From positions 1 through 34,645 of the forward strand of contig JAUIGT010000003.1 of NCBI GenBank assembly GCA_030432615.1: a stretch of DNA of 34,645 bases. Direction: 5' to 3'. The position numbers were made by a program, and so were the translations under genes. The DNA comes from Verrucomicrobiia bacterium (GTDB taxonomy: Bacteria; Verrucomicrobiota; Verrucomicrobiia; Verrucomicrobiales; DEV007). The notes under the pieces were generated by a model, which did no database searches, was not told where the DNA came from, and was given only the letters and a program-made list of their open reading frames with translations. Below are positions 1 through 9,111 of the stretch, in pieces (position 1 is the first letter of the stretch; every line of letters begins with the position of its first letter).

Positions 1-2
1 TC

Positions 3-212
3 GGACGAGCCGATGCTCCGGCCTTCGGCACTGATACCCGGTTTCGCTTGACCTCTTGGGGCGCGGAGGATTTGGCAGAAGCGATTGACGGGGATGGCAC
101 ATTTTCGAGGAAAGTGCGTGTTTTCACCAGAACCGAACAGCGTCCGACGGTGCGATTCCGTCTTGCAGTTCTCCCCTCGCCCATCCTTCGCGGACTCCCT
201 ACTTCGAACTGA
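3..212 (+). CDS. C-terminal fragment of an unidentified protein (5' end outside window)
   Basis: Frame 3 is open from the window edge to TGA at 210-212: GRADAPAFGTDTRFRLTSWGAEDLAEAIDGDGTFSRKVRVFTRTEQRPTVRFRLAVLPSPILRGLPTSN. Protein-like composition; no family recognised. Not in the ORF track because it is edge-truncated. Confidence 0.4.
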   Translation, partial: GRADAPAFGTDTRFRLTSWGAEDLAEAIDGDGTFSRKVRVFTRTEQRPTVRFRLAVLPSPILRGLPTSN

Positions 213-361
213 CGCAGTTCTCCCTGAAGTTCCGGACGAGTTCCATTGTTTCGGCGAACTCTTCGTTCCCTTCCCTAACGAACCGATCGAGGAAGACGCG
301 ACAGCCCCGACAAAAGGTCGGTCTCTTCTCCAGTTTACCGGCAATGGTTACCGCCCCCCCT

Positions 362-1645
362 TCAGGCGGACTCCAGCCCCCGCATCGTGCCGGTGCTGGT
401 GGCAAAGGTATCCGCCTCGACGCCCAGGCGCTGCAGCACGCTGACGAACAGGTTGGGCAGCGGGTAATCGTGATTTCCTCCCAGCGAAAGATGCTGGGCA
501 TGCCGGAAGCCTCCGCCCGCGATGAGGACGGGAAGGTGATTGTTGGTGTGGGCATTGGCGTTGCCCATGCAGGTCCCGTAGATGACCGAGGTCTGGTCGA
601 GCAGGCTGGTCCCTCCCGGCCGGGAAGCGTCCAGGCCGTCCAGGAGCCTGGCGAGTTCGCGGAACTGGGCGCTCTCGATCAGGCTGAGTTGCTCGAGCTT
701 CTCCTTCTGGTTGCCGTGATGGGTCAGCGGGTGGGTGCCGGTGTCGACGCCGGGGATGTTCGGCTTCGCCGTGTTCTGGTGGATGTAGATCGAGATCAAC
801 CGGGTGGAGTCGGTTTCCAAGGCCAGCCGGGTGAGATCATACATGATGCGGGTGCGCTCGATCAGGGCACCGGGATCCTTGTAGTCCTTCGGCATGGGGA
901 AATCGACGGAGGTCTTGGGCTTCTTCTCCCATTCCTCGCCCTTGAGAAGTCGCCCCTCCAGTTCGCGCACCCCGGTGAAGAACTGATCGAGCCTGTCCCG
1001 GTCCGCCGCATCGACACTCTTCTGCAACTGCCTGGCGCGATCTCCCACGGAATCGAGAATGCTTCGTCCCTGGCGGAGCTTGGCCACCTGGGCCTCGACC
1101 TCGGCCTCGGAGCCCTGGACGAACAACTTGCGGAACAGGCCCGAGGGCGAGTCCTCACCGGGAATCTGGACCCCGGACTGGGTGTAGGAAAGGCTCTGCT
1201 TCGTTCCCACCGCAAGCGAGAGCGAAGGGAAGCGGGTCAGGTGCCCGATCCGGTCGGCGGCATACTGGTCGACCGAGATGGTGTTGCGGAATCCGCCGCG
1301 ACCGGGGTGCGGCGCGGCGGTGAGGAAACATTTCTCCGCGCTGTGTCCGCCATCGACCTCGGGATGCGAGACGCCGGAGAAAACGGTCATCTGCTCGCGA
1401 TGAGCGTCGAGGAGTTCCAGGTAGCGCGAAGCCTCGTAGTCTTTCCCCTCCCCCTGGGGAAAGAAATACTGCGGCAGGATTCCCTGGTTTGTCTCGATCG
1501 CGACGAGACGCTGGACCTTGGACGATTCGCCGGCGCGGGCGCGCAGCGGGATCATCGAATCGAGCAAGGGAAGAGCGAGACCGACGCCGAGCCCCCGGAG
1601 GACGGTGCGGCGGTCGAGTGGCTGGCGGGCAATGTGGGGACTCAT
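362..1645 (-). CDS. DUF1552 domain-containing secreted protein
   Basis: 427 aa; N-terminal twin-arginine-like DRRTVLRGLGVGLALPLLDSM; DUF1552-like phrases (HPEVDGGHSAEKCFLTAAPHPGRGGFRNTISVDQYAADRIG, GTCMGNANAHTNNHLPVLIAGGGF). Start is 2 nt downstream of the DUF1592 gene stop, so operon-like. Confidence 0.93.
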   Translation of the reverse strand: MSPHIARQPLDRRTVLRGLGVGLALPLLDSMIPLRARAGESSKVQRLVAIETNQGILPQYFFPQGEGKDYEASRYLELLDAHREQMTVFSGVSHPEVDGGHSAEKCFLTAAPHPGRGGFRNTISVDQYAADRIGHLTRFPSLSLAVGTKQSLSYTQSGVQIPGEDSPSGLFRKLFVQGSEAEVEAQVAKLRQGRSILDSVGDRARQLQKSVDAADRDRLDQFFTGVRELEGRLLKGEEWEKKPKTSVDFPMPKDYKDPGALIERTRIMYDLTRLALETDSTRLISIYIHQNTAKPNIPGVDTGTHPLTHHGNQKEKLEQLSLIESAQFRELARLLDGLDASRPGGTSLLDQTSVIYGTCMGNANAHTNNHLPVLIAGGGFRHAQHLSLGGNHDYPLPNLFVSVLQRLGVEADTFATSTGTMRGLESA

Positions 1646-1647
1646 GG

Positions 1648-4188
1648 TTACTTGGAGCGGAAGGTTTCGGAGAGAACGACGTGCTCGAGAAGGTCGCGGA
1701 CGGGAAAGCCATCGGCCTCGGTGGCGTCGAGGATCGACTCGATCACGGACCGGTCGGCGAAGGTGGGTGTCGCACCGGTGGAGAAAGTGAGGAAACGCTC
1801 CACCAGGTTGCGGGCGAGTTGGCGCTCCTGCTCAAGGAGATGGGTGCGGAAATCGGCGATTCCCTCGAAGGCGAATCCGTCCTTCGTCACCCCGGAGGAA
1901 TCGACCGGGAGTCCACGCTTGTAGCGGACATCGCGCCCGGCCACCTGGAGACCGACCGTTTCCCCCTCTCCGAAGGATCGGTAGTGGTCGCGCCATTTGC
2001 CCATCACATCGAAGCTCTCCAGGGCGAAGCCGGGAGGATCGATCACGGCATGACAAGCGGCGCAGGATTCGCTTCGGCTGTGCAGTGCCAGGAGTTCCCG
2101 GACCGTCCTGGCCCCCTGGGTGTCGGGCTCGATCGCACCGGCGTCGGGTGGCGGGGCGGAGGCGGGCGTGCCGAGGATTCGCTCCATCACCCAGGCACCC
2201 CGAATCACGGGGGAAGAGGTCAGCCCGTTGGCGGTGACCTTGAGAACGCTCGACTGGGTCAGGAACCCACCCCGCACCGAATCCTCGGGCAGGTCGACCC
2301 TCCGGATCCCGCGTCCTTCGACACCCTCGATCCCGTAGAGCCTCGCGAGCCGTTCGTTGATCATGACGAAGTCGGCATCGACCACCGTGCGCGTGGGCAG
2401 GTTCCGCCGCAGCATCTCCGCGAAGGTCTCCTCGGTTTCCGCGACGGCGGACTCGACGAGATGGGTGTCGCAGAAGTATTCCGGAAACAGGTAGCGGTCG
2501 GGAGTGGTCTCGTTGACCTCGCGAAGATCGAGCCACTGGCCGGTGAAGTCCGCAACGAAGCGCTCCGCTCTCGGATCCTCCAGGAGACGGGAGAACTCCG
2601 AGCGCAAGCCATCGTCGGTGAGCAGCTGGCCGCTCGCCGCCACATCGAGCAAGGCGGAATCGGGCATCGACCGCCACATCAGGTAGGAAAGCCGCGATGC
2701 CAGGGCAAAGGGGTCGAGTATCCCGGGTGACTCGCGGAAATAGAGGAAGTCGGGAGAGCAGAGCGCGGCCTTGAAGGCCGGACGCATCGCGTCCTGGAAG
2801 CAGGCCCGGTTCTCAATTTCGGCCAGCGCGAAGGCGAGACACCGCTGCACTTCCGACTCGGGCGGAGGACGGCGGTAGGCCCGCTCGAGGAAGTCGCGGA
2901 GGAGTCGTTCCGCATCCTCGGCGGGAGACTCGGAGACAACCATGAACAGTTCCGGCGGCAGCTGGAAAGTTTCGCGCAGCCCGAACTTGTTGGCGGTGAG
3001 GTCGGGAAGGTTGAGCGGTTGTGGCGGCTTCAGTCCGCTCTCCTCCGTCCACGGTGCCGTCGGGAGATCGCCGAAGAGACGGCGAGAGCTCTCCGGCGGC
3101 CACTCGCCCTCGACGCAGTCGGGATTCGCGAAGGGCCCCTCGATCTCGAACCAGTCGATCCCGATGCCATCCCGCTTCAGGGGACCGGTCGGATCCTTCT
3201 TTCGGTTCGGGAAATTGAAATCGTCCAGCGTGGCGCAGAAGAAGTCGAGGTTCTCGTCCTGGTGCTGCCAGGCCACGAACTCGACGATGCCCCCCTCGGG
3301 ACCTCTCGGGACATCGAATTCCCCGAGAACCCGCTTCGCCGAGGTGTTGATCAAGGCGACATGCCCCCGCTTCGGGTCGGACAATTCGCCATGGTCGTAG
3401 TGAACTGCAGCCGCCCGCACCCGGAAACGATACCAGCCCGGGATCTGCGGCGAGGTATTGCGGATGTGATAGGTATCCTGCGCGCTGTTGGGCTGGCGGA
3501 AGAAGATCGTCCAGTCGCCGACCGGCCGGATGTCCCCGACACCCTTCCCGGCGAATTCCCCTTTCCCCAGATAGCGGGGTTCCTGCGAGAACCAGGTCCT
3601 CACCTTCTCGGTCTCGTGCGGGGGACGCAGCTGCATCGCTCCGTCGATCGCGACCTCGGCAGCTTCCAGGTAGCGCGCCAATTGGACATAGGAGAGTTCC
3701 TGCGCCTTGGCGACATTGTCGAAGCCCTCGACCGACGGATCGGGCGGCAACATCGCCTTCAGTTCCAACCACGGGGCGGCAAGCAGATCGCGCAGCGTCG
3801 TCTCGTATTCGGTCGGGTTGAGGCGACGACCACCGGTGCGCCCCCTTTCCGCGTAGCGCTTTCTCCATTCGTCCTCAAGTGCCCCGGCGGTGTTGTCACC
3901 AAACACGGCCAGTGCTTTCTCGCCGGGCCTTGACTCCCCCTCGGGCGGCATTTCACCGGAGACCGCCCGGTCATGCACCTTCGCCCAGATCGCGAGATTG
4001 TGCGGATCGCTGGGATCGAACTCGAGTTCGAGCAGGTTCAGTCCGCCTTCCGTCGTGAGATCGTCGTGGCACTCGTAGCAGTGTGTCTCGAGAAACCGAT
4101 GAACCGGCTCCACCAGTTCCCCTCTCGCGCTGGCGACCCACGCCAGCAGGCCCAGAACAGGAAGGATCTGTAGAATCAATCGCATCAT
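1648..4188 (-). CDS. DUF1587/DUF1592/DUF1588/DUF1585 multidomain protein with cytochrome-c-like CxxCH motifs
   Basis: 846 aa with signal peptide, two CxxCH motifs (CYECH near N-terminus, CAACH near C-terminus), RRLNPTEYETTLRDLL, SRLSYLMWRSMPD, RGGFLTQSSVLKVTANGLTSSPVIRGAWVMERILGTP, IDPPGFALESFDVMGKWR: classic PVC-type architecture. Confidence 0.93.
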   Translation of the reverse strand: MMRLILQILPVLGLLAWVASARGELVEPVHRFLETHCYECHDDLTTEGGLNLLELEFDPSDPHNLAIWAKVHDRAVSGEMPPEGESRPGEKALAVFGDNTAGALEDEWRKRYAERGRTGGRRLNPTEYETTLRDLLAAPWLELKAMLPPDPSVEGFDNVAKAQELSYVQLARYLEAAEVAIDGAMQLRPPHETEKVRTWFSQEPRYLGKGEFAGKGVGDIRPVGDWTIFFRQPNSAQDTYHIRNTSPQIPGWYRFRVRAAAVHYDHGELSDPKRGHVALINTSAKRVLGEFDVPRGPEGGIVEFVAWQHQDENLDFFCATLDDFNFPNRKKDPTGPLKRDGIGIDWFEIEGPFANPDCVEGEWPPESSRRLFGDLPTAPWTEESGLKPPQPLNLPDLTANKFGLRETFQLPPELFMVVSESPAEDAERLLRDFLERAYRRPPPESEVQRCLAFALAEIENRACFQDAMRPAFKAALCSPDFLYFRESPGILDPFALASRLSYLMWRSMPDSALLDVAASGQLLTDDGLRSEFSRLLEDPRAERFVADFTGQWLDLREVNETTPDRYLFPEYFCDTHLVESAVAETEETFAEMLRRNLPTRTVVDADFVMINERLARLYGIEGVEGRGIRRVDLPEDSVRGGFLTQSSVLKVTANGLTSSPVIRGAWVMERILGTPASAPPPDAGAIEPDTQGARTVRELLALHSRSESCAACHAVIDPPGFALESFDVMGKWRDHYRSFGEGETVGLQVAGRDVRYKRGLPVDSSGVTKDGFAFEGIADFRTHLLEQERQLARNLVERFLTFSTGATPTFADRSVIESILDATEADGFPVRDLLEHVVLSETFRSK

Positions 4189-4610
4189 GGGGAAATAGCG
4201 TCAGCTTCCCAAGTTTGCCAAAAAAATGCGCGTCCTGCGCAACCACATCATCCCTGCATTCCTGGCGAATTCCAGGCATGGGGCGAACGATTGGCGGCGG
4301 CGAAAGCGTGGAGCCGATCCCTCTGCGGTGACCGGCTGCGCACCTCCTCGTCGTCCCGGTGGACCGACTCGAGCCGCGCCGTCTCATCTTCGGCAATCGA
4401 ATCGTCGCGGACCCTGCTGCAGGGTTCGGGGAGTTCGCGCGGGTTCATGACGATTCCAGCTTCAACCGGAGGGAGATGCATTTGGGGAGGGGTTCGTGGA
4501 TCCGGTTCGTCGTTCGTCCTTCGGCTGACGACCGAGTCCGACTTTCCGAGGCGCCGGGCGAGGCTGCGATTCGTGGATTCTCCGGATCCCGTTCCGAACC
4601 AAGAGCGAGG

Positions 4611-7600
4611 CTACTCGCCGGAATCCTTCCCGGTCAGGAGCAGGCGGAGAAAGGTGTCGTCCCGATAGCGATCGCCCGGTGAATCGCCCTGGCGAAGGGC
4701 GACCATGCCGAGCGAGGGAACGACATACAAGCGGCACTTGCCGGCCCCGAGGGCGGCGAACAGATCCGTGTAGCCATCGTGGTAGATCCATCCTCCCACG
4801 GCCCCGTCCGGCGCCGACTGGAGCGGATGCGATCCATGCCCGTCGGGATGGTTCAGCCACAGGGCCAACCCGTGCCCGGGGTTGGTCTCGCTGGGCCGGA
4901 TCAACTCGTCCAACAGATCCTTGGCGACGATCTGTTTCCCTTGCCACTCGCCTCCCTGGAGCAGCCATTGGCCGAACCGGCTCCAATCGCGGGCGGTGAG
5001 ATGCGCCCCGTTGGGAATGTGGGGATTTCCCGAATCGTCGTGCACCCATTCCCCGGTTCCGACGCCGATCGGATCGAGAATGCGCTCTTTCAGGTAGTCC
5101 AAAGGCGTCTGTTTCCGGGGAGCGAGCTTTCGCTTCATGATTTCACCGAGGACGTAGTAGCAGCTGGGGCCATACTGGAAGAACTCCCCCGGTTCACGGA
5201 CAGCCGCGACACCGATGGAGTGCCGATAGAGGTCGGGAGCCAGGGTCGGCCGATCATCACCCTGGAGATTCCGGACATCCTGCACCAGGCCGGCGTTGAG
5301 GCTGAGCAGGTGGCGCAGGGTGATCCGGCTCTTGCGGGGATGATTCTTCCATTCCGGGAGCGTTCTCGTTGCGGGTTCGTCGAAGGATTCGATCAGTCCG
5401 TCTTCGATCATCGCCGCGATGACCGGTCCCCAGAATCCCTTGGTGGCGCTGTGAAGATGGGTCGCGGTTTCCGGGCCGAAACCTTCCTCGTAGCGCTCGA
5501 ATGCGACCTTCCCGTCGATCATGACGAGGACGGCGCGGCCGCCGTTTCGGGCCGAGTAGTCCGCGGCGAGGTCCCCGTGCACGTCCGGCGCGCTTCTCTC
5601 CTCGGCAGCCGATGGGGCCGAATCACGGTCCCCCGAACCCGGCGAATCGGGCATCGCCCCGACCGGCGACCGGTGGGCGGGACCGGCGTCGAGGATCTCG
5701 TCGATGATCGCCTTGGCTTCGTAGTAGACACGGTGGGCGTCATTGTAGCGACGACCGTCATCGCCCAGTTTCCACTTCCGCGCATAGGGCAGGAGAACGC
5801 CGGCCACGTTCCGTTCCAAATCCAGGAAGGGCATGCAACCGAATCCGCCGCCGGAAGTGATGGCGGTCGTCCGGCCGGTATCCGGATCGAAGTCCTCCAG
5901 CCAGCAACCGATGCCGTAGGGCGCGCTCGCCAGCGCCGGATCGACAGCGTGGAGTCCCTCGTAGGCATGGCGCAGAATGGGAACGTCGCCACTCTGGTTC
6001 GCCAGCATGGTGGCCACCGCCTCCTCCGACAGGATCCTCCGGCCCTGGTAGACGCCTCGGTTGAGCAACATGGTCAGGTATTTGCCGTAGTCGTCGACGC
6101 AGGTCCGCACGGCGCCCGCCACGTTCGGATTCTCCGTGGGACCAAGCCCGAAGTAGTCGGTGCTGTCCATCCCCAGCGGGTCGCCGATCGTTTCCCGGAA
6201 GAGATCGGCCCAGGGTTTGCCGGTGGTGATTTCACAGATGCGGCCCGCGGCCTGCATCCCGATCCCTCCGTAGTAGAGCGCCGTGCCCGGGTCGGCGACC
6301 AGCTCGCAGTCGGCGATCCTGTGGACCGCTTCCTCCATGGTCAACGAGGTGTTGTAGAGGTGGTCGCGGACGTTGCCCTTGAGGCCATGCGTGTGGGAAA
6401 ACATCTGGCGAATGGTGATGTCGGCCTTCTTCCCCGTGAAAGAGGGAAGGTAGCGGGAAGCGGGATCATCGAGGCTGATCCTGCCGGCATCGACGAGGGC
6501 CATGACGACTCCGCCGGAGATCCATTTCGAGGACGAGGCGACCGGAACGACCTTGTCGGGAGTGAAGCTCCCGTAGGCGCCGCGGTGGATCACGCGATCC
6601 CCCTGGATCAGGATGAAGGCGCACCCGCCCTCGAGGCGCGGCGCGGCGTCCTCGAGAAAACGGTCCAGGCGGCTGAAATCGTATCCCTCACCGACCGGAG
6701 CAGCCTGCTCTCCCCGTTGGCCGGCGGAGTCCGGGGACATCGCGTTCTCCTTGCTCTCGAGACGGACACGCCCCTGGTCCTCCTCCGGGATCGGCCAGGA
6801 CCGAAGGCGCTGGCGAGCCTGTGAATCGGCCTCGAGGTGTGCTTTCCAAAAGGCGGTGGTCGCCTCCCGGACGAACGCGGCCGGCGCCGGATCGATGTCC
6901 TCACCCGTGCACAGGCCCGCGAAGTCGCCCCCCATGCCTTCGACCCAGAGCAGGTACTTGTCGCCGGGCCGGGCGAAGCGGTAGGGCTCGGTGCGCCACT
7001 CGGCCGGATTCGACGTCCTCCGGCTGGGCGTCCCGGAACCCGTCGCCACCAGCATGGGCTTGTCGATTTCTTCCCACGAGGTCTCGTCCAGCTCCTGACC
7101 ACGTCCCTGGGGAGAGAGCAACAGCGCCGCATCCACCCGCGGATCCAGGAAATCCTCCGTTTCGTTTCCCGGTCCGAAGCCCGCTCCTTTCATTCCCACC
7201 AGGGCCCCGGCGGCGTAGGAGCCGATGAAGTGACCGCCCACCCCGATCCGCGTGGCATCCATCTTCGACACGAGTCCGGAAGCCTTGCGCCCGATTTCTT
7301 CCAGGGAATCGATCAGGAAACTCAGGTCGCGAGCGCGCTCCCTCCAGTCTTCGCCCATCCGCCTGGTGTCGGCATGATCGGCCTGAATCACCACGTATCC
7401 GCTGGCGGCCCAGTCTTCCACCAACGGCCGGAAATCGGTTCGGCTGCGCCGCACGGCGTGGGCGAACAGGATCACGGGAAACGCACCCTCCGCATCGGGC
7501 CCGGTGATGCGGAGCGCCAGGTCCTTGTCTCGTTTCGCATCGTGGAGCACCAGTTCCTCGATGACCGTGACGGGAAGCCGTCCACTCCCTGGCGGACGGG

Positions 7601-8897
7601 CGACCTCGGTGCCGCCACCGCCTTCCGGCATGGCTGGCCCAGTCTCGCCGGCTGGACGCTGGCCGGCTCGTTCCAGAACGGGACGCAGTTCTTCCCCGGT
7701 GAGCCTGCCATCGCTGTCGCGGTCGATCCGGTCGAACATTCCCTTGAGTCGCGCGGGCGCTTCCTCGCGGGAAAGTGCGCCATCGTCGTCTTGATCGAAC
7801 AAGGCCAACAACCGCCCGACCCGGTCCTCCGCCGGCGATGCCGGTGGCGTATCCATCTTCTCCGAGATGGCGGGCGACTCCGGACCCGCGTCCTTCGCCA
7901 CTTTCTCCAGCTTCTGCTCCTGCGCGCACTCCCCAACCGTTTCCGTCTCCAGGGTCCCGGCCCGCAGCCACTCCCCGGCCTTCGGGTCGTCCTTGAGGTA
8001 GGCATCGAGAAAGGCGGTGGTCGCCTGCTGGATCCAGAGGTGATGCCGGGGATCGCGTTCCCGGGCGGGATAGAACGGGACCGAATCGGTGAAGGCGTTG
8101 TGCTCGGCATCCCGGATCTCCACCAGGTATTTGTCCCCGGGCGGAAGACCGTCGAAGGGAATCCGCGTCCGGTTGGGAATCTCCCGGGCCTCGGGAGACC
8201 AGTTGAAGTCCCGCGAGCCGGTCACCATCAAAGTGGGAACCTCGATGTGTGCCCACGAGCCTTCGTGCAGCGGGCTGTTGCGCTGGATCCCCGGCTGCGG
8301 TGAGAGGGCGAGCGCGCACTTGAATCGTGGATCGAGAAAGGTCGCATCCCCCTTTTCCGGAAGATCGATGCGGAGGCCGACCATGGCCAGGGCCGTGCTG
8401 GATCCGGCGCACTGTCCCGCCACCGCCACCTGGTCCGGTGCGATCCGGCCTTCCAGCAGCTCGCTGCCGGGATCGTCGCTCAGCACCTTGTCGAGGACGA
8501 AGCGGACGTCCTCCGGTCGGAGGTGAAAATTCCCGACGCCGCCCATGCCCCGAAGCCCTTGCCCATCGACGGCCTCCCGATCGCTGCCGGGGTGGGTCAG
8601 GAACACCGTGATATAGCCGTTCTCCGCCCAGTGGGTGCCGAGATAGGTGTATGCCTCGCGCGACTCCCCTCCGCCATGGGAAAAGACGATGACCGGGAAC
8701 GGCCCATCACCCCGATCCAAAGCGGGCGCGTAGATGCGGACGGGCACTTCGCGGCCTCGCGCTTCGTCCAGCCAGTCGAGATCCTTCGTCGCGACGGACG
8801 GCATCGGTCCGGTGGCCTCCTGCGCGGACAACCGGCCCATATTCAAGCCGAACACGAGCGAGCAGGACAGGACAAGGAAAGCTCGGAAGATCTTCAT
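4611..8897 (-). CDS. Secreted multidomain hydrolase: alpha/beta hydrolase (Cys nucleophile) + EF-hand linker + degenerate alpha/beta hydrolase + two serine beta-lactamase-like domains
   Basis: One uninterrupted ORF (track start 8951; preferred start ATG at 8897, MKIFRAFLVLSCSLVFGLNMGRLSAQ, signal peptide). Domain 1 VIVFSHGGGESREAY/VAVAGQCAGSS/VTGSRD/RDAEHN; EF hands DQDDDGALSREE and DRDSDGRLTGEE; domain 2 GGHFIGSYAAG; domain 3 VASSSKWISGG (SxxK); domain 4 HLHSATKGFWGP (SxxK). Confidence 0.87.
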   Translation of the reverse strand: MKIFRAFLVLSCSLVFGLNMGRLSAQEATGPMPSVATKDLDWLDEARGREVPVRIYAPALDRGDGPFPVIVFSHGGGESREAYTYLGTHWAENGYITVFLTHPGSDREAVDGQGLRGMGGVGNFHLRPEDVRFVLDKVLSDDPGSELLEGRIAPDQVAVAGQCAGSSTALAMVGLRIDLPEKGDATFLDPRFKCALALSPQPGIQRNSPLHEGSWAHIEVPTLMVTGSRDFNWSPEAREIPNRTRIPFDGLPPGDKYLVEIRDAEHNAFTDSVPFYPARERDPRHHLWIQQATTAFLDAYLKDDPKAGEWLRAGTLETETVGECAQEQKLEKVAKDAGPESPAISEKMDTPPASPAEDRVGRLLALFDQDDDGALSREEAPARLKGMFDRIDRDSDGRLTGEELRPVLERAGQRPAGETGPAMPEGGGGTEVARPPGSGRLPVTVIEELVLHDAKRDKDLALRITGPDAEGAFPVILFAHAVRRSRTDFRPLVEDWAASGYVVIQADHADTRRMGEDWRERARDLSFLIDSLEEIGRKASGLVSKMDATRIGVGGHFIGSYAAGALVGMKGAGFGPGNETEDFLDPRVDAALLLSPQGRGQELDETSWEEIDKPMLVATGSGTPSRRTSNPAEWRTEPYRFARPGDKYLLWVEGMGGDFAGLCTGEDIDPAPAAFVREATTAFWKAHLEADSQARQRLRSWPIPEEDQGRVRLESKENAMSPDSAGQRGEQAAPVGEGYDFSRLDRFLEDAAPRLEGGCAFILIQGDRVIHRGAYGSFTPDKVVPVASSSKWISGGVVMALVDAGRISLDDPASRYLPSFTGKKADITIRQMFSHTHGLKGNVRDHLYNTSLTMEEAVHRIADCELVADPGTALYYGGIGMQAAGRICEITTGKPWADLFRETIGDPLGMDSTDYFGLGPTENPNVAGAVRTCVDDYGKYLTMLLNRGVYQGRRILSEEAVATMLANQSGDVPILRHAYEGLHAVDPALASAPYGIGCWLEDFDPDTGRTTAITSGGGFGCMPFLDLERNVAGVLLPYARKWKLGDDGRRYNDAHRVYYEAKAIIDEILDAGPAHRSPVGAMPDSPGSGDRDSAPSAAEERSAPDVHGDLAADYSARNGGRAVLVMIDGKVAFERYEEGFGPETATHLHSATKGFWGPVIAAMIEDGLIESFDEPATRTLPEWKNHPRKSRITLRHLLSLNAGLVQDVRNLQGDDRPTLAPDLYRHSIGVAAVREPGEFFQYGPSCYYVLGEIMKRKLAPRKQTPLDYLKERILDPIGVGTGEWVHDDSGNPHIPNGAHLTARDWSRFGQWLLQGGEWQGKQIVAKDLLDELIRPSETNPGHGLALWLNHPDGHGSHPLQSAPDGAVGGWIYHDGYTDLFAALGAGKCRLYVVPSLGMVALRQGDSPGDRYRDDTFLRLLLTGKDSGE

Positions 8898-9051
8898 CAC
8901 GAGATATCCAACCCTGGAAACGCGTCGAGGTTGCCCTCGGGAGAGTTGCACAGGTTGTTAGATAGTTGGTTTCCGGTGCAGCGACCGCCGGAGGTCAGGG
9001 GCGAAGGTCGACCGCCCGGGGTGACGCAGGACTTTCCCCCATCCGCTGGAT

Positions 9052-9081
9052 GGAATTGGTTCCGCGGGAATTGATTCCGCG
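9052..9081 (+). repeat. Two tandem copies of a 15-bp palindromic unit
   Basis: GGAATTGGTTCCGCG (9052-9066) and GGAATTGATTCCGCG (9067-9081), one mismatch. Confidence 0.85.
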
Positions 9082-9111
9082 GGTCGCGCCTGTCATGATC
9101 CCGGTCTCGCC

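Noticed and set aside
199-361. Minus-strand open stretch TIAGKLEKRPTFCRGCRVFLDRFVREGNEEFAETMELVRNFRENCVSSK
   Set aside because: Looks vaguely protein-like but has no start codon outside the DUF1552 gene, and codon choice is atypical for the genome.
344-1924. 526-codon plus-strand ORF over the DUF1552 gene
   Set aside because: Antisense shadow; DUF1552 motifs and operon context support the minus strand.
4248-4448. Possible small minus-strand gene (MNPRELPEPCSRVRDDSIAEDETARLESVHRDDEEVRSRSPQRDRLHAFAAANRS...)
   Set aside because: GC3 is fairly high, but composition is low-complexity charged, several competing overlapping ORFs exist, and no family is recognisable; not enough support.
4779-6824. 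681-codon ORF on the plus strand opposite the multidomain hydrolase
   Set aside because: Antisense shadow of the beta-lactamase-like domains; no motifs.
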